IMG/VR virus record: IMGVR_UViG_3300032334_001433
Location: 1 to 64,000 of that record
Strand: one strand, 5' to 3'
Length of the DNA stretch: 64,000 nt
Source of the DNA: a virus
A program made the translations under genes and the position numbers. The notes beneath the pieces are model-generated. The model saw nothing but the letters and a program-made list of their open reading frames with translations, was not told the DNA's origin and did no database searches. This document shows positions 28,290 to 36,663 of the stretch, piece by piece. Every line of letters starts with the position of its first letter. The first letter of the stretch is position 1.

Positions 28290-29876
28290 ATGTTTTCTCT
28301 AACTGGCGGCCAAATCACAGGAAGTTTTGAACTTTCGTATAGACCTCCATTTGTATTTCCATCTTTGCCGGCTCTTTTTGGAAATACAATTCCGCAAGGC
28401 CAGGTTGCATGGAATGGAGTTTCTGGAATATATAACGGCGGGACAAATACAACTTATTGGAATGTTCCTGCAAAAGTATCCAACATCTCCATTGTAGCAA
28501 TTGGGGCAGGGGGCGGCGGTGGTAGCCCTGCAGGTCCTTGGGCAGCTGGCGGCGGCGGACTTGCATATGGAAGTATTCAAGTAGTTCCTGGTAGTAATAT
28601 TACAATAGTTTATGGAAACGGTGGAGGAAATTATCTCAGCGGCGGAACATTTAATCATGGCCCTGGCGGTGCATCTTCTGTAAGTTATTTAGGTAGTACT
28701 ATAGTTATTGGATATGGTGGCGGAGATATTAGCTCTTCAAGCGGGACATCTGCTGGAGGATCATATTCGACTACAGGAGTTGATTCCTCACAACCATATG
28801 GTGGAGGATCCGGCGGTGCAGGATATGGAGGAATTACAGGAAACGGAACAGGGGGCGGCGGCGGCGCCGGCGGATATAGCGGAACAGGCGGCGCAGGCGG
28901 CGCAAATGCTACAGGTTCTGCAGGATCTGGTGGCGGCGGTGGCGGAGGATATCAAAGTTCTGGCGGCGGAGTCGGATATCTTGGTGCAGGCTCAAGCGGC
29001 GGCGCTCAAAGTTCTGCAGGGTCCGGAGGAAATGGTGGTTCGGGCGGAGGGCAAGGAGGATTATCTCCTTCTTATGTGGGCGGATCTTTTGGTGGAGGTG
29101 GTGGCGGTTCTTATATGTATTTGAATCCATATTCTAGTTATCCTCAATATGGTGGCCCGGGTGCAGTGAGAATAGTTTGGGGACAAAATAGACGATATCC
29201 AGATACTGCAAATGTTGCTGATGTAACCGCAATTACTTGGCCAAATTCTCCAAGAGATTTAGCAAACATAGTTGCATGGTATGACGAACAATCATTTGAT
29301 GACCGTCGTCAGGTTTGGTATGATAGATTGGGCAACACATCTATTTCAGCAACCACAGTCAATTGTTCACTAGTATCACTTTCTGGTGGTAATGGTGCAA
29401 ATACAAATCTTGTATCGGCAATAAGTGGCTCTACATCAAGTAGTATTACATGGCCTACGGGACTTGTATCAAACACGTATACTATATTCCATGTAACAAG
29501 ATATTCGGGTTCAAACAAACAAAGAATTTATTCAACAACTGGCGGTCAAGATTGGGCGTCGGGGCATATTAATGGCGCAGCAGGTCAATTTAAACATGGC
29601 AGTTTATTAACTGGTTCGGATGGAGTTACTGATTATTATGGCACAAATTGGTTTCTTACTACAGATCAATTGAATTTGGGAAGAACAAATGGAGTCACTC
29701 GAGGAACAGGATCAGGTATTACAACATATCCAGCCACTTTAGCAATTAATAAATATAGCACAGAGAAGAGTGATTTCCAAACAGTATGTTTAATTATTTG
29801 TTCTGGAGAAACAGTTCTTGGAGATTACCTAGCTCTTGAGACCTGGTTAAGAAATTACTACGGAATAACATCATAA
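28290..29876 (+). CDS. Glycine-rich plus ConA-like lectin virion protein
   Basis: 528 residues combining both body types of the array. The N-terminus MFSLTGGQITGSFELSYRP is a divergent form of the tag. Residues 60-300 form a glycine-rich module (VSNISIVAIGAGGGGG onward). Residues 310-528 form a ConA/LamG-like domain (LANIVAWYDEQSFDDRRQVW, TIFHVTRYSGSNKQRIYSTT, GGQDWASG, ending LETWLRNYYGI). The RIYSTTGGQDW strand recurs as RILSTNSGQDW in the 40386 gene. Predicted receptor- or glycan-binding virion protein. Confidence 0.78.
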   Translation: MFSLTGGQITGSFELSYRPPFVFPSLPALFGNTIPQGQVAWNGVSGIYNGGTNTTYWNVPAKVSNISIVAIGAGGGGGSPAGPWAAGGGGLAYGSIQVVPGSNITIVYGNGGGNYLSGGTFNHGPGGASSVSYLGSTIVIGYGGGDISSSSGTSAGGSYSTTGVDSSQPYGGGSGGAGYGGITGNGTGGGGGAGGYSGTGGAGGANATGSAGSGGGGGGGYQSSGGGVGYLGAGSSGGAQSSAGSGGNGGSGGGQGGLSPSYVGGSFGGGGGGSYMYLNPYSSYPQYGGPGAVRIVWGQNRRYPDTANVADVTAITWPNSPRDLANIVAWYDEQSFDDRRQVWYDRLGNTSISATTVNCSLVSLSGGNGANTNLVSAISGSTSSSITWPTGLVSNTYTIFHVTRYSGSNKQRIYSTTGGQDWASGHINGAAGQFKHGSLLTGSDGVTDYYGTNWFLTTDQLNLGRTNGVTRGTGSGITTYPATLAINKYSTEKSDFQTVCLIICSGETVLGDYLALETWLRNYYGITS

Positions 29877-29884
29877 TTACTATA

Positions 29885-30274
29885 ATGAGATTTGAATTGA
29901 CTGAAGAAAATTTTATGATGTATGCCATGAAGCATTATGATAATCCATATTGCAAAGGCATGGACGAATTCTTAGATGATATAAAGCGTTTTAAATATAT
30001 TAAACGTCTATTGGGAAAGTATCTTAATAATAAAGAACTTAAAGAACGATTAATTATAAATCACATAATTATTTTAAATAATTTATTTGGAGTAGAAGCA
30101 GCAACAAAGATGTTGTTCTTCAAGATAGATAAAAAATACTGGTCACAACTGAAAACATTTCTGGTATTTTTAAATTATATGCCAGAAAAAGTAGTCATAA
30201 CCGAGGAGTCTCCCATATTTGAATCGGAGATCACATTGGATCAAAAAATAATAGAAATTTTAAGAAAAGTATAA
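29885..30274 (+). CDS. Conserved phage protein of unknown function
   Basis: 129 residues, helical and charged, starting MRFELTEENFMMYAMKHYDN and containing FLDDIKRFKYIKRLLGKYL and NHIIILNNLFGVEAATKMLF. I recognise this as a small protein widespread in T4-like and marine myoviruses near structural genes, without a known role. There is no signal peptide or membrane segment. It is followed after one base by the next gene, so the two are probably co-translated. Confidence 0.75.
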   Translation: MRFELTEENFMMYAMKHYDNPYCKGMDEFLDDIKRFKYIKRLLGKYLNNKELKERLIINHIIILNNLFGVEAATKMLFFKIDKKYWSQLKTFLVFLNYMPEKVVITEESPIFESEITLDQKIIEILRKV

Positions 30275-30275
30275 A

Positions 30276-30824
30276 ATGGGTAAATTTGTAGATTCAGTAA
30301 TAACCTATAGAATCCTTCGTCTTTTGACAACACCATTTGAAAAAACGGATGCTTATAAATTGGGCATTATAGATAAAAATGGTAATGAACTTAAAAAGAT
30401 GAGTGACCTGAATACGGTTGAAGAAAGAGATGCATATACTCTTTTGCACCGATTGGTATTCAGATTGAAAAAGATTATTAATAAAGTTCCAGTTGCGAAC
30501 AAAACTTTGACATCATATGCAGCTGCGTATGCATTAGTAAAAGAAAGTCTAGATAGCAATCATGAACCGATTGACTTAGAATTTCAGTATATAAATAAAG
30601 TAAGCGCCGAATTAAATTCGGAGCTGGCGATAGTTGAAGAGTTTTTAAATGGAAATAAGATGTTTACATTTAAACAGTTTTCAGAAGATGGCGAAGGTGG
30701 AGTCGCGGCAAATAATGCTGCAGCAACACCGGGGATTGCAGGATTGCCTCCAGACCAACCCCCTATTAGCAAAAAACGTCAGAAAAAATGGGTTGATAAA
30801 AATAGTATATTTAGGAGAAAATAA
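30276..30824 (+). CDS. Conserved phage protein, probably structural
   Basis: 182 residues starting MGKFVDSVITYRILRLLTTP and FEKTDAYKLGIIDKNG. It has a helical core with LHRLVFRLKKIINKVP and a disordered basic, Pro-rich tail (PPDQPPISKKRQKKWVDKNS). The family accompanies the 29885-type protein in several large phages. The basic tail and the context of virion genes suggest a structural or assembly role, but no function is proven. Confidence 0.72.
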   Translation: MGKFVDSVITYRILRLLTTPFEKTDAYKLGIIDKNGNELKKMSDLNTVEERDAYTLLHRLVFRLKKIINKVPVANKTLTSYAAAYALVKESLDSNHEPIDLEFQYINKVSAELNSELAIVEEFLNGNKMFTFKQFSEDGEGGVAANNAAATPGIAGLPPDQPPISKKRQKKWVDKNSIFRRK

Positions 30825-31231
30825 TGGAAATTTTATTTGTATTAGTATTAGGCGTACTTGCAGTTGGCGCATATGTTTTCTTTAAATCAGGGAAAAACGA
30901 TGTTGACACTCAATCGCAGACGTTGAAGACTTTAAACACACCAGTTGCTGCCCCTGTCACAACCGGCACAATTTCGCTTGCGCCAGTTGATACCCCTGCA
31001 AAAATTACAATTACAAAAGCAGAAGAAGCACCAAAGGAAGCACTTGTAAGTGTTATTTCTCAGGTTGCAGAAGCTAAACAAGAAACAGTAGTTGCTGAGC
31101 CTGCACCAGTTGTAGAGCCAGCACCTGCGCCAGTTGTAGAATCTGCGCCGGTTGTAGAAGAAACCAAACCTGCAGCAAAGAAAACGACAGCGGCAAAAAC
31201 AACTGCACCAAAACCAAAAAAGAAGAAGTAA
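30824..31231 (+). CDS. Membrane-anchored Ala/Pro/Lys-rich protein
   Basis: 135 residues. An N-terminal membrane segment (ILFVLVLGVLAVGAYVFF, residues 2-19) is followed by an extended low-complexity region rich in Ala, Pro, Val and Glu (EPAPVVEPAPAPVVESAP) and a Lys/Thr-rich tail (KKTTAAKTTAPKPKKKK). The start overlaps the upstream stop (TAATG) and has a good AGGAGA site. The shape is that of a one-pass protein reaching across the periplasm, TonB-like in composition only. The role is unknown; cell-envelope association during late infection is inferred. Confidence 0.65.
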   Translation: MEILFVLVLGVLAVGAYVFFKSGKNDVDTQSQTLKTLNTPVAAPVTTGTISLAPVDTPAKITITKAEEAPKEALVSVISQVAEAKQETVVAEPAPVVEPAPAPVVESAPVVEETKPAAKKTTAAKTTAPKPKKKK

Positions 31232-31237
31232 TGCAAA

Positions 31238-31480
31238 ATGGAAATGATAGATACGCAATCGAGGCTTGCTGTCATGGAACATGAAGTTAAAAATATATGT
31301 GAAGAACTAAAAGAACTTCGTTCCGAACAAAAAGAACAACATCAATTGATGATGGCCAAATTATCCAAAATGGATGAAAGAATTGGCATAATCGAAAAAT
31401 GGAGATGGATGCTTATTGGCGGCGCTTTGGTTACAGGATATTTCCTGGCCCATGTACAATTAGGCAAATTCTTCGGTTGA
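31238..31480 (+). CDS. Small coiled-coil membrane protein (XhlA-like topology)
   Basis: 80 residues: an N-terminal coiled coil (residues 5-48, with heptads such as RLAVMEHEVKNICEELKEL) followed by one membrane helix (WMLIGGALVTGYFLAHVQLG, 56-75). Coiled coil plus a C-terminal membrane anchor is the layout of XhlA-type phage haemolysin/holin accessory proteins and of the T4-like phage proteins often listed as putative holins. The neighbouring envelope-type genes fit a lysis role, but none of this is diagnostic. Confidence 0.62.
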   Translation: MEMIDTQSRLAVMEHEVKNICEELKELRSEQKEQHQLMMAKLSKMDERIGIIEKWRWMLIGGALVTGYFLAHVQLGKFFG

Positions 31481-31504
31481 TTTTTTATCATTTCTATATT
31501 ATAA

Positions 31505-31528
31505 TTAAGGCTCTTAATGGAGCCTTAA
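31505..31528 (+). promoter_or_regulatory. Stem-loop over the primase ribosome-binding site
   Basis: A perfect 9-bp inverted repeat, TTAAGGCTC / GAGCCTTAA with a 6-nt loop, ends two bases before the TTG start of the primase gene. The only Shine-Dalgarno sequence (GGAG, 31519-31522) straddles the loop and the 3' arm. There is no U-run, so translational control is as likely as transcription termination. Confidence 0.6.
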
Positions 31529-31529
31529 C

Positions 31530-32546
31530 TTGTCTTTATTCCTCGATTTAAAATATTTAAAATTAATCAGCAATAGATTGCCATTGTTCAAACAAAAGAA
31601 CAATCATGTCTATAACTGTAGGTGCATCCTGTGTGGAGATTCTTCCTCAAAGAAAACCAAAACACGTGGATATTTCTATGCCATAAAAAACGACTTATTT
31701 TATAAGTGTCACAACTGTGATGCGTCAATGCACTTTGGTTCATTCCTAAAGCAACTTGATGCAATGCAGTATAATCAGTATACTCTTGAACGATATAATG
31801 AAGGCTTGCCATTATCTAAACCCCATCAAAAGATTGAGGATAAGTTTAAAATGGCACAACCTGTTTTTGAACAAAAAAATATTCTAGATGAACTATTGGA
31901 TCGTCTAGATAAATTACCAGAAGATAATGAGGCAGTTCAATTTTGTTTGAAAAGAAAGATTCCAAAAGAAACTTTTGACCGTTTATATTTTATTGACGAT
32001 ATCCGAAAAATTGAACAACTGTCTGATAAGTATAAAAACACGTTAAAAACATCTGAACCCAGATTGGTCATTCCTTTCTATGACCAGGATGGTTTATTAG
32101 TAGGAGTAACTTGTAGAGCATTGAGAAATGAATCTTTGAGGTATGTTACTATTAAAATTAATGATGAAAAGCCTTTTATCTTTGGGCTTGACTTCGTCGA
32201 TAAAAAGAAAAAGGTTTATGTAGTTGAAGGTCCTATTGATAGTTTGTTTATTCCAAATTGTATTGCAGTTGCAGGTACTGCATTTGGTAAGTTGGATAGC
32301 TTAGGTATTCCAAAAGAGAATCTAGTTGTCATTTTTGATAATCAGCCAAGGAATAAAGAAGTTTGTAAGATCATTGACAAAGCTATCAATAGCAATTATA
32401 ATACTGTTATATGGCCTCAGACTTTGGAAGAAAAAGATATTAATGATATCGTATTAACGGGCAAGGATCCGTTTAAATTGATTACAAAGAACATATATAA
32501 TGGTCTAGAAGCAAAAATGAAATTCGTATCATGGAAAAGGTGTTAA
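31530..32546 (+). CDS. T4 gp61-like DNA primase
   Basis: 338 residues from a TTG codon. The N-terminal zinc-binding domain has C32/C35 (CILCGDSSSKKTKTRGYFY) and C60/C63 (YKCHNCDASMHFGSFLK), the arrangement of T4 gp61. A catalytic region follows, with RLVIPFYDQDGLLVGVTCR, a Toprim-type YVVEGPIDSLFI near residue 230, and a later VVIFDNQPRNKEV. It makes RNA primers for lagging-strand synthesis with a replicative helicase not seen in this window. The start is set by GGAG seven bases upstream and by homology of the first zinc domain. It heads the replication and nucleotide-metabolism block. Confidence 0.85.
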   Translation: MSLFLDLKYLKLISNRLPLFKQKNNHVYNCRCILCGDSSSKKTKTRGYFYAIKNDLFYKCHNCDASMHFGSFLKQLDAMQYNQYTLERYNEGLPLSKPHQKIEDKFKMAQPVFEQKNILDELLDRLDKLPEDNEAVQFCLKRKIPKETFDRLYFIDDIRKIEQLSDKYKNTLKTSEPRLVIPFYDQDGLLVGVTCRALRNESLRYVTIKINDEKPFIFGLDFVDKKKKVYVVEGPIDSLFIPNCIAVAGTAFGKLDSLGIPKENLVVIFDNQPRNKEVCKIIDKAINSNYNTVIWPQTLEEKDINDIVLTGKDPFKLITKNIYNGLEAKMKFVSWKRC

Positions 32547-33218
32547 ATGAAAGTTAAATTAATCTCAAATTCGAAACCATCTAGAGATATGGTGGCTGAA
32601 GGAATTTATGAAATTGAAGATTTGGTATCGTTTTGTGCAAGGGTATCAAATCCATCCAATCAATATAATTTAGAAACTGCGGACAAATTAATTAAATATC
32701 TAATTAAGCACCAGCATTGGTCTCCGCTTGAAATGGTTAGTGTATGTTTAGAGATTACTACAACACGAGATATTGCTAGACAGATTTTACGTCATCGTAG
32801 TTTCTCATTCCAAGAATTTAGTCAGCGTTATGCAGACCCAACTAAAGAATTGGATTTTGAGGTAAGAGAAGCAAGAATGCAGGATCCAAAGAATCGTCAA
32901 AATTCTATTGAGACTGAAGATACAGAATTAAATAAAATGTGGCAAGCTAAACAAAGAGATCTTATTGCAGAAGCAAGACGAACTTATATTTGGGCAGTTA
33001 CTAATGGTATTGCTAAAGAACAAGCCAGAGCAATATTGCCCGAAGGTTTAACAGTTAGCCGACTTTATATGAATGGAACCTTGAGGTCTTGGATACATTA
33101 TATAATCCTACGTGCTAGCAATGGCACACAAAAAGAACATGCTGAAATTGCACTAGCATGCGCTCAAGTAATTGCAGATATTTTTCCGTTGACTAAGGAA
33201 CTTGTAAATGAACAGTAA
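32547..33218 (+). CDS. thyX: Flavin-dependent thymidylate synthase ThyX
   Basis: 223 residues with the ThyX signature RHRxxSxxxxSxR at residues 82-94 (RHRSFSFQEFSQR), preceded by HWSPLEMVSVCLEI. The terminal region SRLYMNGTLRSWIHYIILRA holds the conserved substrate-binding Arg and Ser/Trp positions. It methylates dUMP to dTMP using methylene-tetrahydrofolate and FAD. The length is normal for the family. It directly abuts the primase stop and overlaps the next gene by 11 bases, within a dNTP-synthesis operon. Confidence 0.95.
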   Translation: MKVKLISNSKPSRDMVAEGIYEIEDLVSFCARVSNPSNQYNLETADKLIKYLIKHQHWSPLEMVSVCLEITTTRDIARQILRHRSFSFQEFSQRYADPTKELDFEVREARMQDPKNRQNSIETEDTELNKMWQAKQRDLIAEARRTYIWAVTNGIAKEQARAILPEGLTVSRLYMNGTLRSWIHYIILRASNGTQKEHAEIALACAQVIADIFPLTKELVNEQ

Positions 33219-33585
33219 TGATGACGTTAAAACATTTATGCTTGCAGGCGAGCAAAAAGTTTATATTAATCCAGCAATTACAGATGATAGAACCAATCAA
33301 GCAGAATTATATTTAAAATTAGTGACAGAAGAATACAATGAATTAATTGAAGCATTTCGCAATAATGATCTTATTGAAATTGCAGATGCTTGTGCAGATT
33401 TAAAATGGGTAATCGAAGGACTTGAACATTCTTTAGGCATTCCGCAACAATCAGTTTGGGATGAGGTGTCTAGATCAAATATGTCTAAGATGGTTGATGG
33501 AAAATTAATAAAAAGAGCAGACGGCAAGGTGTTAAAGCCCGACACGTTTGTACAACCAAACATAAAAAAAGCATTGGGGATTTAA
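33208..33585 (+). CDS. MazG-like nucleotide pyrophosphohydrolase
   Basis: 125 residues with the all-alpha NTP-PPase metal site: EEYNELIEAF and later EIADACADLKWVIEG, the E-x-x-E ... D-x-x-D pattern. The C-terminal DEVSRSNMSKM(VDGK) is typical of the phosphoribosyl-ATP pyrophosphohydrolase-like branch often found in phages. It probably removes pyrophosphate from (d)NTPs or related nucleotides. It sits after thyX, which fits nucleotide-pool control. Confidence 0.85.
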   Translation: MNSNDDVKTFMLAGEQKVYINPAITDDRTNQAELYLKLVTEEYNELIEAFRNNDLIEIADACADLKWVIEGLEHSLGIPQQSVWDEVSRSNMSKMVDGKLIKRADGKVLKPDTFVQPNIKKALGI

Positions 33586-34302
33586 ATGTGGTTACTGAAT
33601 TTCGTACCTGATATCATATTTCACGCTATATTGATAGCTGGGATAATGGTATTTCTTGTTTCTTTTCTTTTAAGATTTATTCCATTCTTTAGAACATACG
33701 GTGCACTTATTCAATTTGGTTCAGTAATATTAATTGCATTTGGCGTATGGTTTGAAGGTGCAATGAGTAATCAAGCAGAATGGGAAGCTAAAGTAGTAGA
33801 AATGGAAGTCAAGGTTGCTGAAGCTCAAGCAAAATCTGAAAAGACAAATACTGAAATTGTTACACAAGTTGTAGAGAAAACAAAAGTTATCCACGAAAAA
33901 GGTAAGAACATTATTAATTACGTAGATAGAGAAGTCGTTAAAGATAAAGAAGTAATTAAGTTTGTAGAGAATTGTCCAATCCCTAGCGTAATTGTAAAAG
34001 CACACAACGCAGGTGCATTGAATCAACCTATTGAAATTGTTAAAGCGCCCGAACCTGCTGCATCTGCAGTACCAGCACCAAAAATAGAATCTAAAACTCA
34101 AGACCCAGTAAAAACTGTTGCAACTGTAACAACTTGGGCAAATATTAGACCAACCAAAGATAGTTCAAGCGAAAAAATTGAAAAGCTAGCACCATACACT
34201 AAGATAGAAATTATTCGTTTGGAAGGCAACTATGCTTTTGTTAAATCAAATAAAGAAGGTTGGATAGGTAAAGAATTTATCTCCATAGAGAAAAAAGGAT
34301 AA
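33586..34302 (+). CDS. Membrane protein with coiled coil and SH3 domain, possible inner spanin
   Basis: 238 residues. Two membrane helices (FHAILIAGIMVFLVSFLL and ALIQFGSVILIAFGVWF) are followed by a coiled coil (about residues 60-115), a short Cys-containing segment, an Ala/Pro linker, and a C-terminal bacterial SH3-type domain (WANIRPTKDSSSEKIEKL to NKEGWIGKEF). The lipoprotein gene follows after three bases. Such a pair, an inner-membrane coiled-coil protein and an outer-membrane lipoprotein, is the layout of Rz/Rz1 spanins. The SH3 domain, which often binds peptidoglycan, would be an unusual addition. The spanin role is an inference. Confidence 0.6.
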   Translation: MWLLNFVPDIIFHAILIAGIMVFLVSFLLRFIPFFRTYGALIQFGSVILIAFGVWFEGAMSNQAEWEAKVVEMEVKVAEAQAKSEKTNTEIVTQVVEKTKVIHEKGKNIINYVDREVVKDKEVIKFVENCPIPSVIVKAHNAGALNQPIEIVKAPEPAASAVPAPKIESKTQDPVKTVATVTTWANIRPTKDSSSEKIEKLAPYTKIEIIRLEGNYAFVKSNKEGWIGKEFISIEKKG

Positions 34303-34305
34303 GTA

Positions 34306-34572
34306 ATGAAATATCTAATAATTTGTTTGGCAATGTTTCTTGTTGGATGTGCTACAACTGTTCCAGTAGTTGCAAAATTTCCTACAGCACCCGAAGTATT
34401 AACAGAAAAATGCGCAGCACTAAAAACAATTGAGGGCGAGAATATTAGTATAATTGAATATACTAAAACAGTAATAGCGAACTATACATTGCATTATGAA
34501 TGTGTGGCGAAAAATGATGCTTGGATTGAATGGTATAACAAGCAAAAATCTATCTTTGAAGAAGTAAAATAA
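34306..34572 (+). CDS. Small lipoprotein, Rz1-like outer spanin candidate
   Basis: 88 residues with a lipoprotein signal (MKYLIICLAMFLVGC, lipobox LVGC with Cys15). The mature part is VVAKFPTAPEVLTEKCAALK, then a helix ending WIEWYNKQKSIFEEVK, with Cys pairs that could form disulfides. Similar small lipoproteins occur beside lysis genes in many T4-like and marine phages. Pairing with the upstream membrane coiled-coil protein supports an outer-spanin function in disrupting the outer membrane. Located by prediction at the outer membrane. Confidence 0.62.
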   Translation: MKYLIICLAMFLVGCATTVPVVAKFPTAPEVLTEKCAALKTIEGENISIIEYTKTVIANYTLHYECVAKNDAWIEWYNKQKSIFEEVK

Positions 34573-34592
34573 CAACTGGAGTAAGAAAAAAT

Positions 34593-36413
34593 ATGTCGCA
34601 AGAAATTGTACATGGTATTAATGTAGATTATACAAGAGATAATCTATTTGATGAACTAGGAATTAAAAGATTAAAAGAAAGTTACATGAAAGATGACGAA
34701 AAATCTCCACAGGAAAGATTCGCATTTGTATCGTCGTCGTTTGGTTCGAACAATGCACACGCTCAAAGATTATATGATTACTCTTCTAAGCATTGGTTGT
34801 CTTATTCCACTCCCATTCTTTCTTTTGGTCGTAGTAAGCGTGGGCTCCCTATTTCGTGTTTTCTACCATATCTTGATGATTCCGCAGAGGGTTTGGTTAA
34901 TACATTATCGGAAGTAAATTGGCTCAGTATGTTGGGCGGAGGAGTTGGTCTTGGTATTGGAATTCGTTCTTCTGATGATAAATCTGTTGGTGTCATGCCT
35001 CATCTTCGCACATATGACGCATCCAGCCTCGCGTATAGGCAAGGAAGGACTCGCCGCGGTAGTTATGCTGCATACCTTGACATTTCTCATCCTGACATTT
35101 TAATGTTCTTGGATATGAGAAAGCCAACAGGTGATCCAAATATGCGAGCATTGAATCTACATCATGGAATTAATATCACTGATGATTTTATGCACATTAT
35201 TGAAAAGTGCATGATGGATCCTACTGCTAATGATGATTGGCAATTAAAAGATCCTCACGATGGCGCTGTTCGTGAAATTGTATCCGCAAAAGAATTATGG
35301 CAACGTATTCTTGAGATGCGTATGCAGACAGGCGAACCATACCTACATTTTATTGATACCAGCAATCGCATGATGCCAGAGTTTCAAAAGAAACTTGGAT
35401 TGAGTATTAAACAAAGTAACCTATGTTCTGAAATTATTTTACCAACAGATAAAGAACGAACCGCAGTATGTTGTCTATCATCTTTAAACTTAGAATACTA
35501 TGATGATTGGAAAAATGAACCGCAATTCCTTAAGGATGTTGCTGAAATGCTTGATAATGTTCTGCAGTATTTTATTGATAACGCACCATCTGCAATAGCT
35601 AGAGCAACTTATTCTGCTACCCGTGAACGTTCTATTGGTATTGGTGCATTGGGTTGGCACGCATATCTGCAAAAAAATAATTTGCCATGGGAATCTGCAA
35701 TGGCAGTAGGCGCTAATCATAAAATCTTTAAGCATATTCGTGAAGGTTTAGATGATGCAAACATTGCAATAGGAAAAGAAAGAGGCGAGGCACCTGATGC
35801 TGCTGGTACAGGTAAAAGATTTAGCCATATGATGGCAATTGCACCCAATGCATCATCTTCTATTATTATGGGCAATACTTCTCCATCTATTGAACCTTTA
35901 AGAGCAAATGCCTATAGACAAGATACATTATCAGGTTCTTCTTTAAATAAGAATAAATGGCTTGATAAAGTTATCATGGCATACTTGTCGCCAAATGATA
36001 CTCCATTGACGCCAAAAGGTGAGCAAGAATATGCAGACATTTGGTCTTCTATTATTGCGAATGATGGCAGTGTTCAACATCTAACATGGATGGATGATTG
36101 GACTAAAGATGTATTTAAGACATCTATGGAAATTGACCAACGATGGGTTGTGCAGCATGCGTCAGATCGTCAACAATATATTGACCAAGCACAATCGGTT
36201 AATCTATTCTTCAGACCAGATAGCAATGTGATGTATATTCATGCTGTTCACTTCCAAGCATGGAAACAAGGATTGAAAACACTTTACTATTGCCGCTCTG
36301 AAAAGATTGGTAAAGCAGATAAAGTGTCTAAGAGAATTGAAAGAAAAGTGATGGAAGAATTAGATATGAAAACTTTAGCTTCTGAAGAAGTTTGTTTAGC
36401 TTGTGAGGGATAA
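34593..36413 (+). CDS. nrdA: Class Ia ribonucleotide reductase large subunit
   Basis: 606 residues. Catalytic positions are all present: C89 (LPISCFLPY), the N276/C278/E280 set (SNLCSEI), the partner Cys in AVCCLSSLNL (293/294), the radical-path Tyr pair in KTLYYCR, and the C-terminal CxxC (EVCLACEG) that takes electrons from thioredoxin. It reduces ribonucleoside diphosphates with NrdB. The protein is about 150 residues shorter than T4 or E. coli NrdA, because it starts near the 10-helix barrel and lacks the N-terminal ATP-cone, so overall dATP feedback inhibition through that site is not expected. The ribosome-binding site is CTGGAG. Confidence 0.95.
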   Translation: MSQEIVHGINVDYTRDNLFDELGIKRLKESYMKDDEKSPQERFAFVSSSFGSNNAHAQRLYDYSSKHWLSYSTPILSFGRSKRGLPISCFLPYLDDSAEGLVNTLSEVNWLSMLGGGVGLGIGIRSSDDKSVGVMPHLRTYDASSLAYRQGRTRRGSYAAYLDISHPDILMFLDMRKPTGDPNMRALNLHHGINITDDFMHIIEKCMMDPTANDDWQLKDPHDGAVREIVSAKELWQRILEMRMQTGEPYLHFIDTSNRMMPEFQKKLGLSIKQSNLCSEIILPTDKERTAVCCLSSLNLEYYDDWKNEPQFLKDVAEMLDNVLQYFIDNAPSAIARATYSATRERSIGIGALGWHAYLQKNNLPWESAMAVGANHKIFKHIREGLDDANIAIGKERGEAPDAAGTGKRFSHMMAIAPNASSSIIMGNTSPSIEPLRANAYRQDTLSGSSLNKNKWLDKVIMAYLSPNDTPLTPKGEQEYADIWSSIIANDGSVQHLTWMDDWTKDVFKTSMEIDQRWVVQHASDRQQYIDQAQSVNLFFRPDSNVMYIHAVHFQAWKQGLKTLYYCRSEKIGKADKVSKRIERKVMEELDMKTLASEEVCLACEG

Positions 36414-36414
36414 T

Positions 36415-36663
36415 ATGAAGATTTATAGATTTACCGCATCATGGTGCCAGCCATGTAAAGCAATGGCAAAGATATTAGAAGGTGCAAACACAGGTAATAT
36501 TCCAATTGAAGTAGTTGATATTGATGTATTTCCTGATGTGGCTGCAGAATATAGAATACGTAGTGTACCTACATTAGTAATGGTAAATGAAGATGGACAA
36601 GCATTGAAAACAATCGTTGGTGTAAAATCTGAAACAATTTTAAAGGAGTGGTTAAATGATTAA
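36415..36663 (+). CDS. Thioredoxin
   Basis: 82 residues from the ATG at 36415; the GTG at 36403 would overlap the nrdA end. The redox site is WCQPCK (residues 10-15) within YRFTASWCQPCKAMA, followed by the cis-Pro motif RSVPTLVMV. It is short for a thioredoxin but has the whole fold core. Placed between nrdA and nrdB, it is the natural reductant for the NrdA C-terminal Cys pair. It has the same operon role as NrdC in T4, although its sequence is thioredoxin-like. Confidence 0.88.
   Translation: MKIYRFTASWCQPCKAMAKILEGANTGNIPIEVVDIDVFPDVAAEYRIRSVPTLVMVNEDGQALKTIVGVKSETILKEWLND

Noticed and set aside
30591-30598. TATAAATA inside the 30276 gene as a late promoter
   Set aside because: It lies in coding sequence (codons for Y-I-N-K) more than 200 bases before the next gene start, so it is probably chance in A+T-rich DNA.
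31238-31480. Definite holin
   Set aside because: One membrane helix after a coiled coil is compatible with XhlA-like proteins but is not diagnostic, and no endolysin gene is adjacent.
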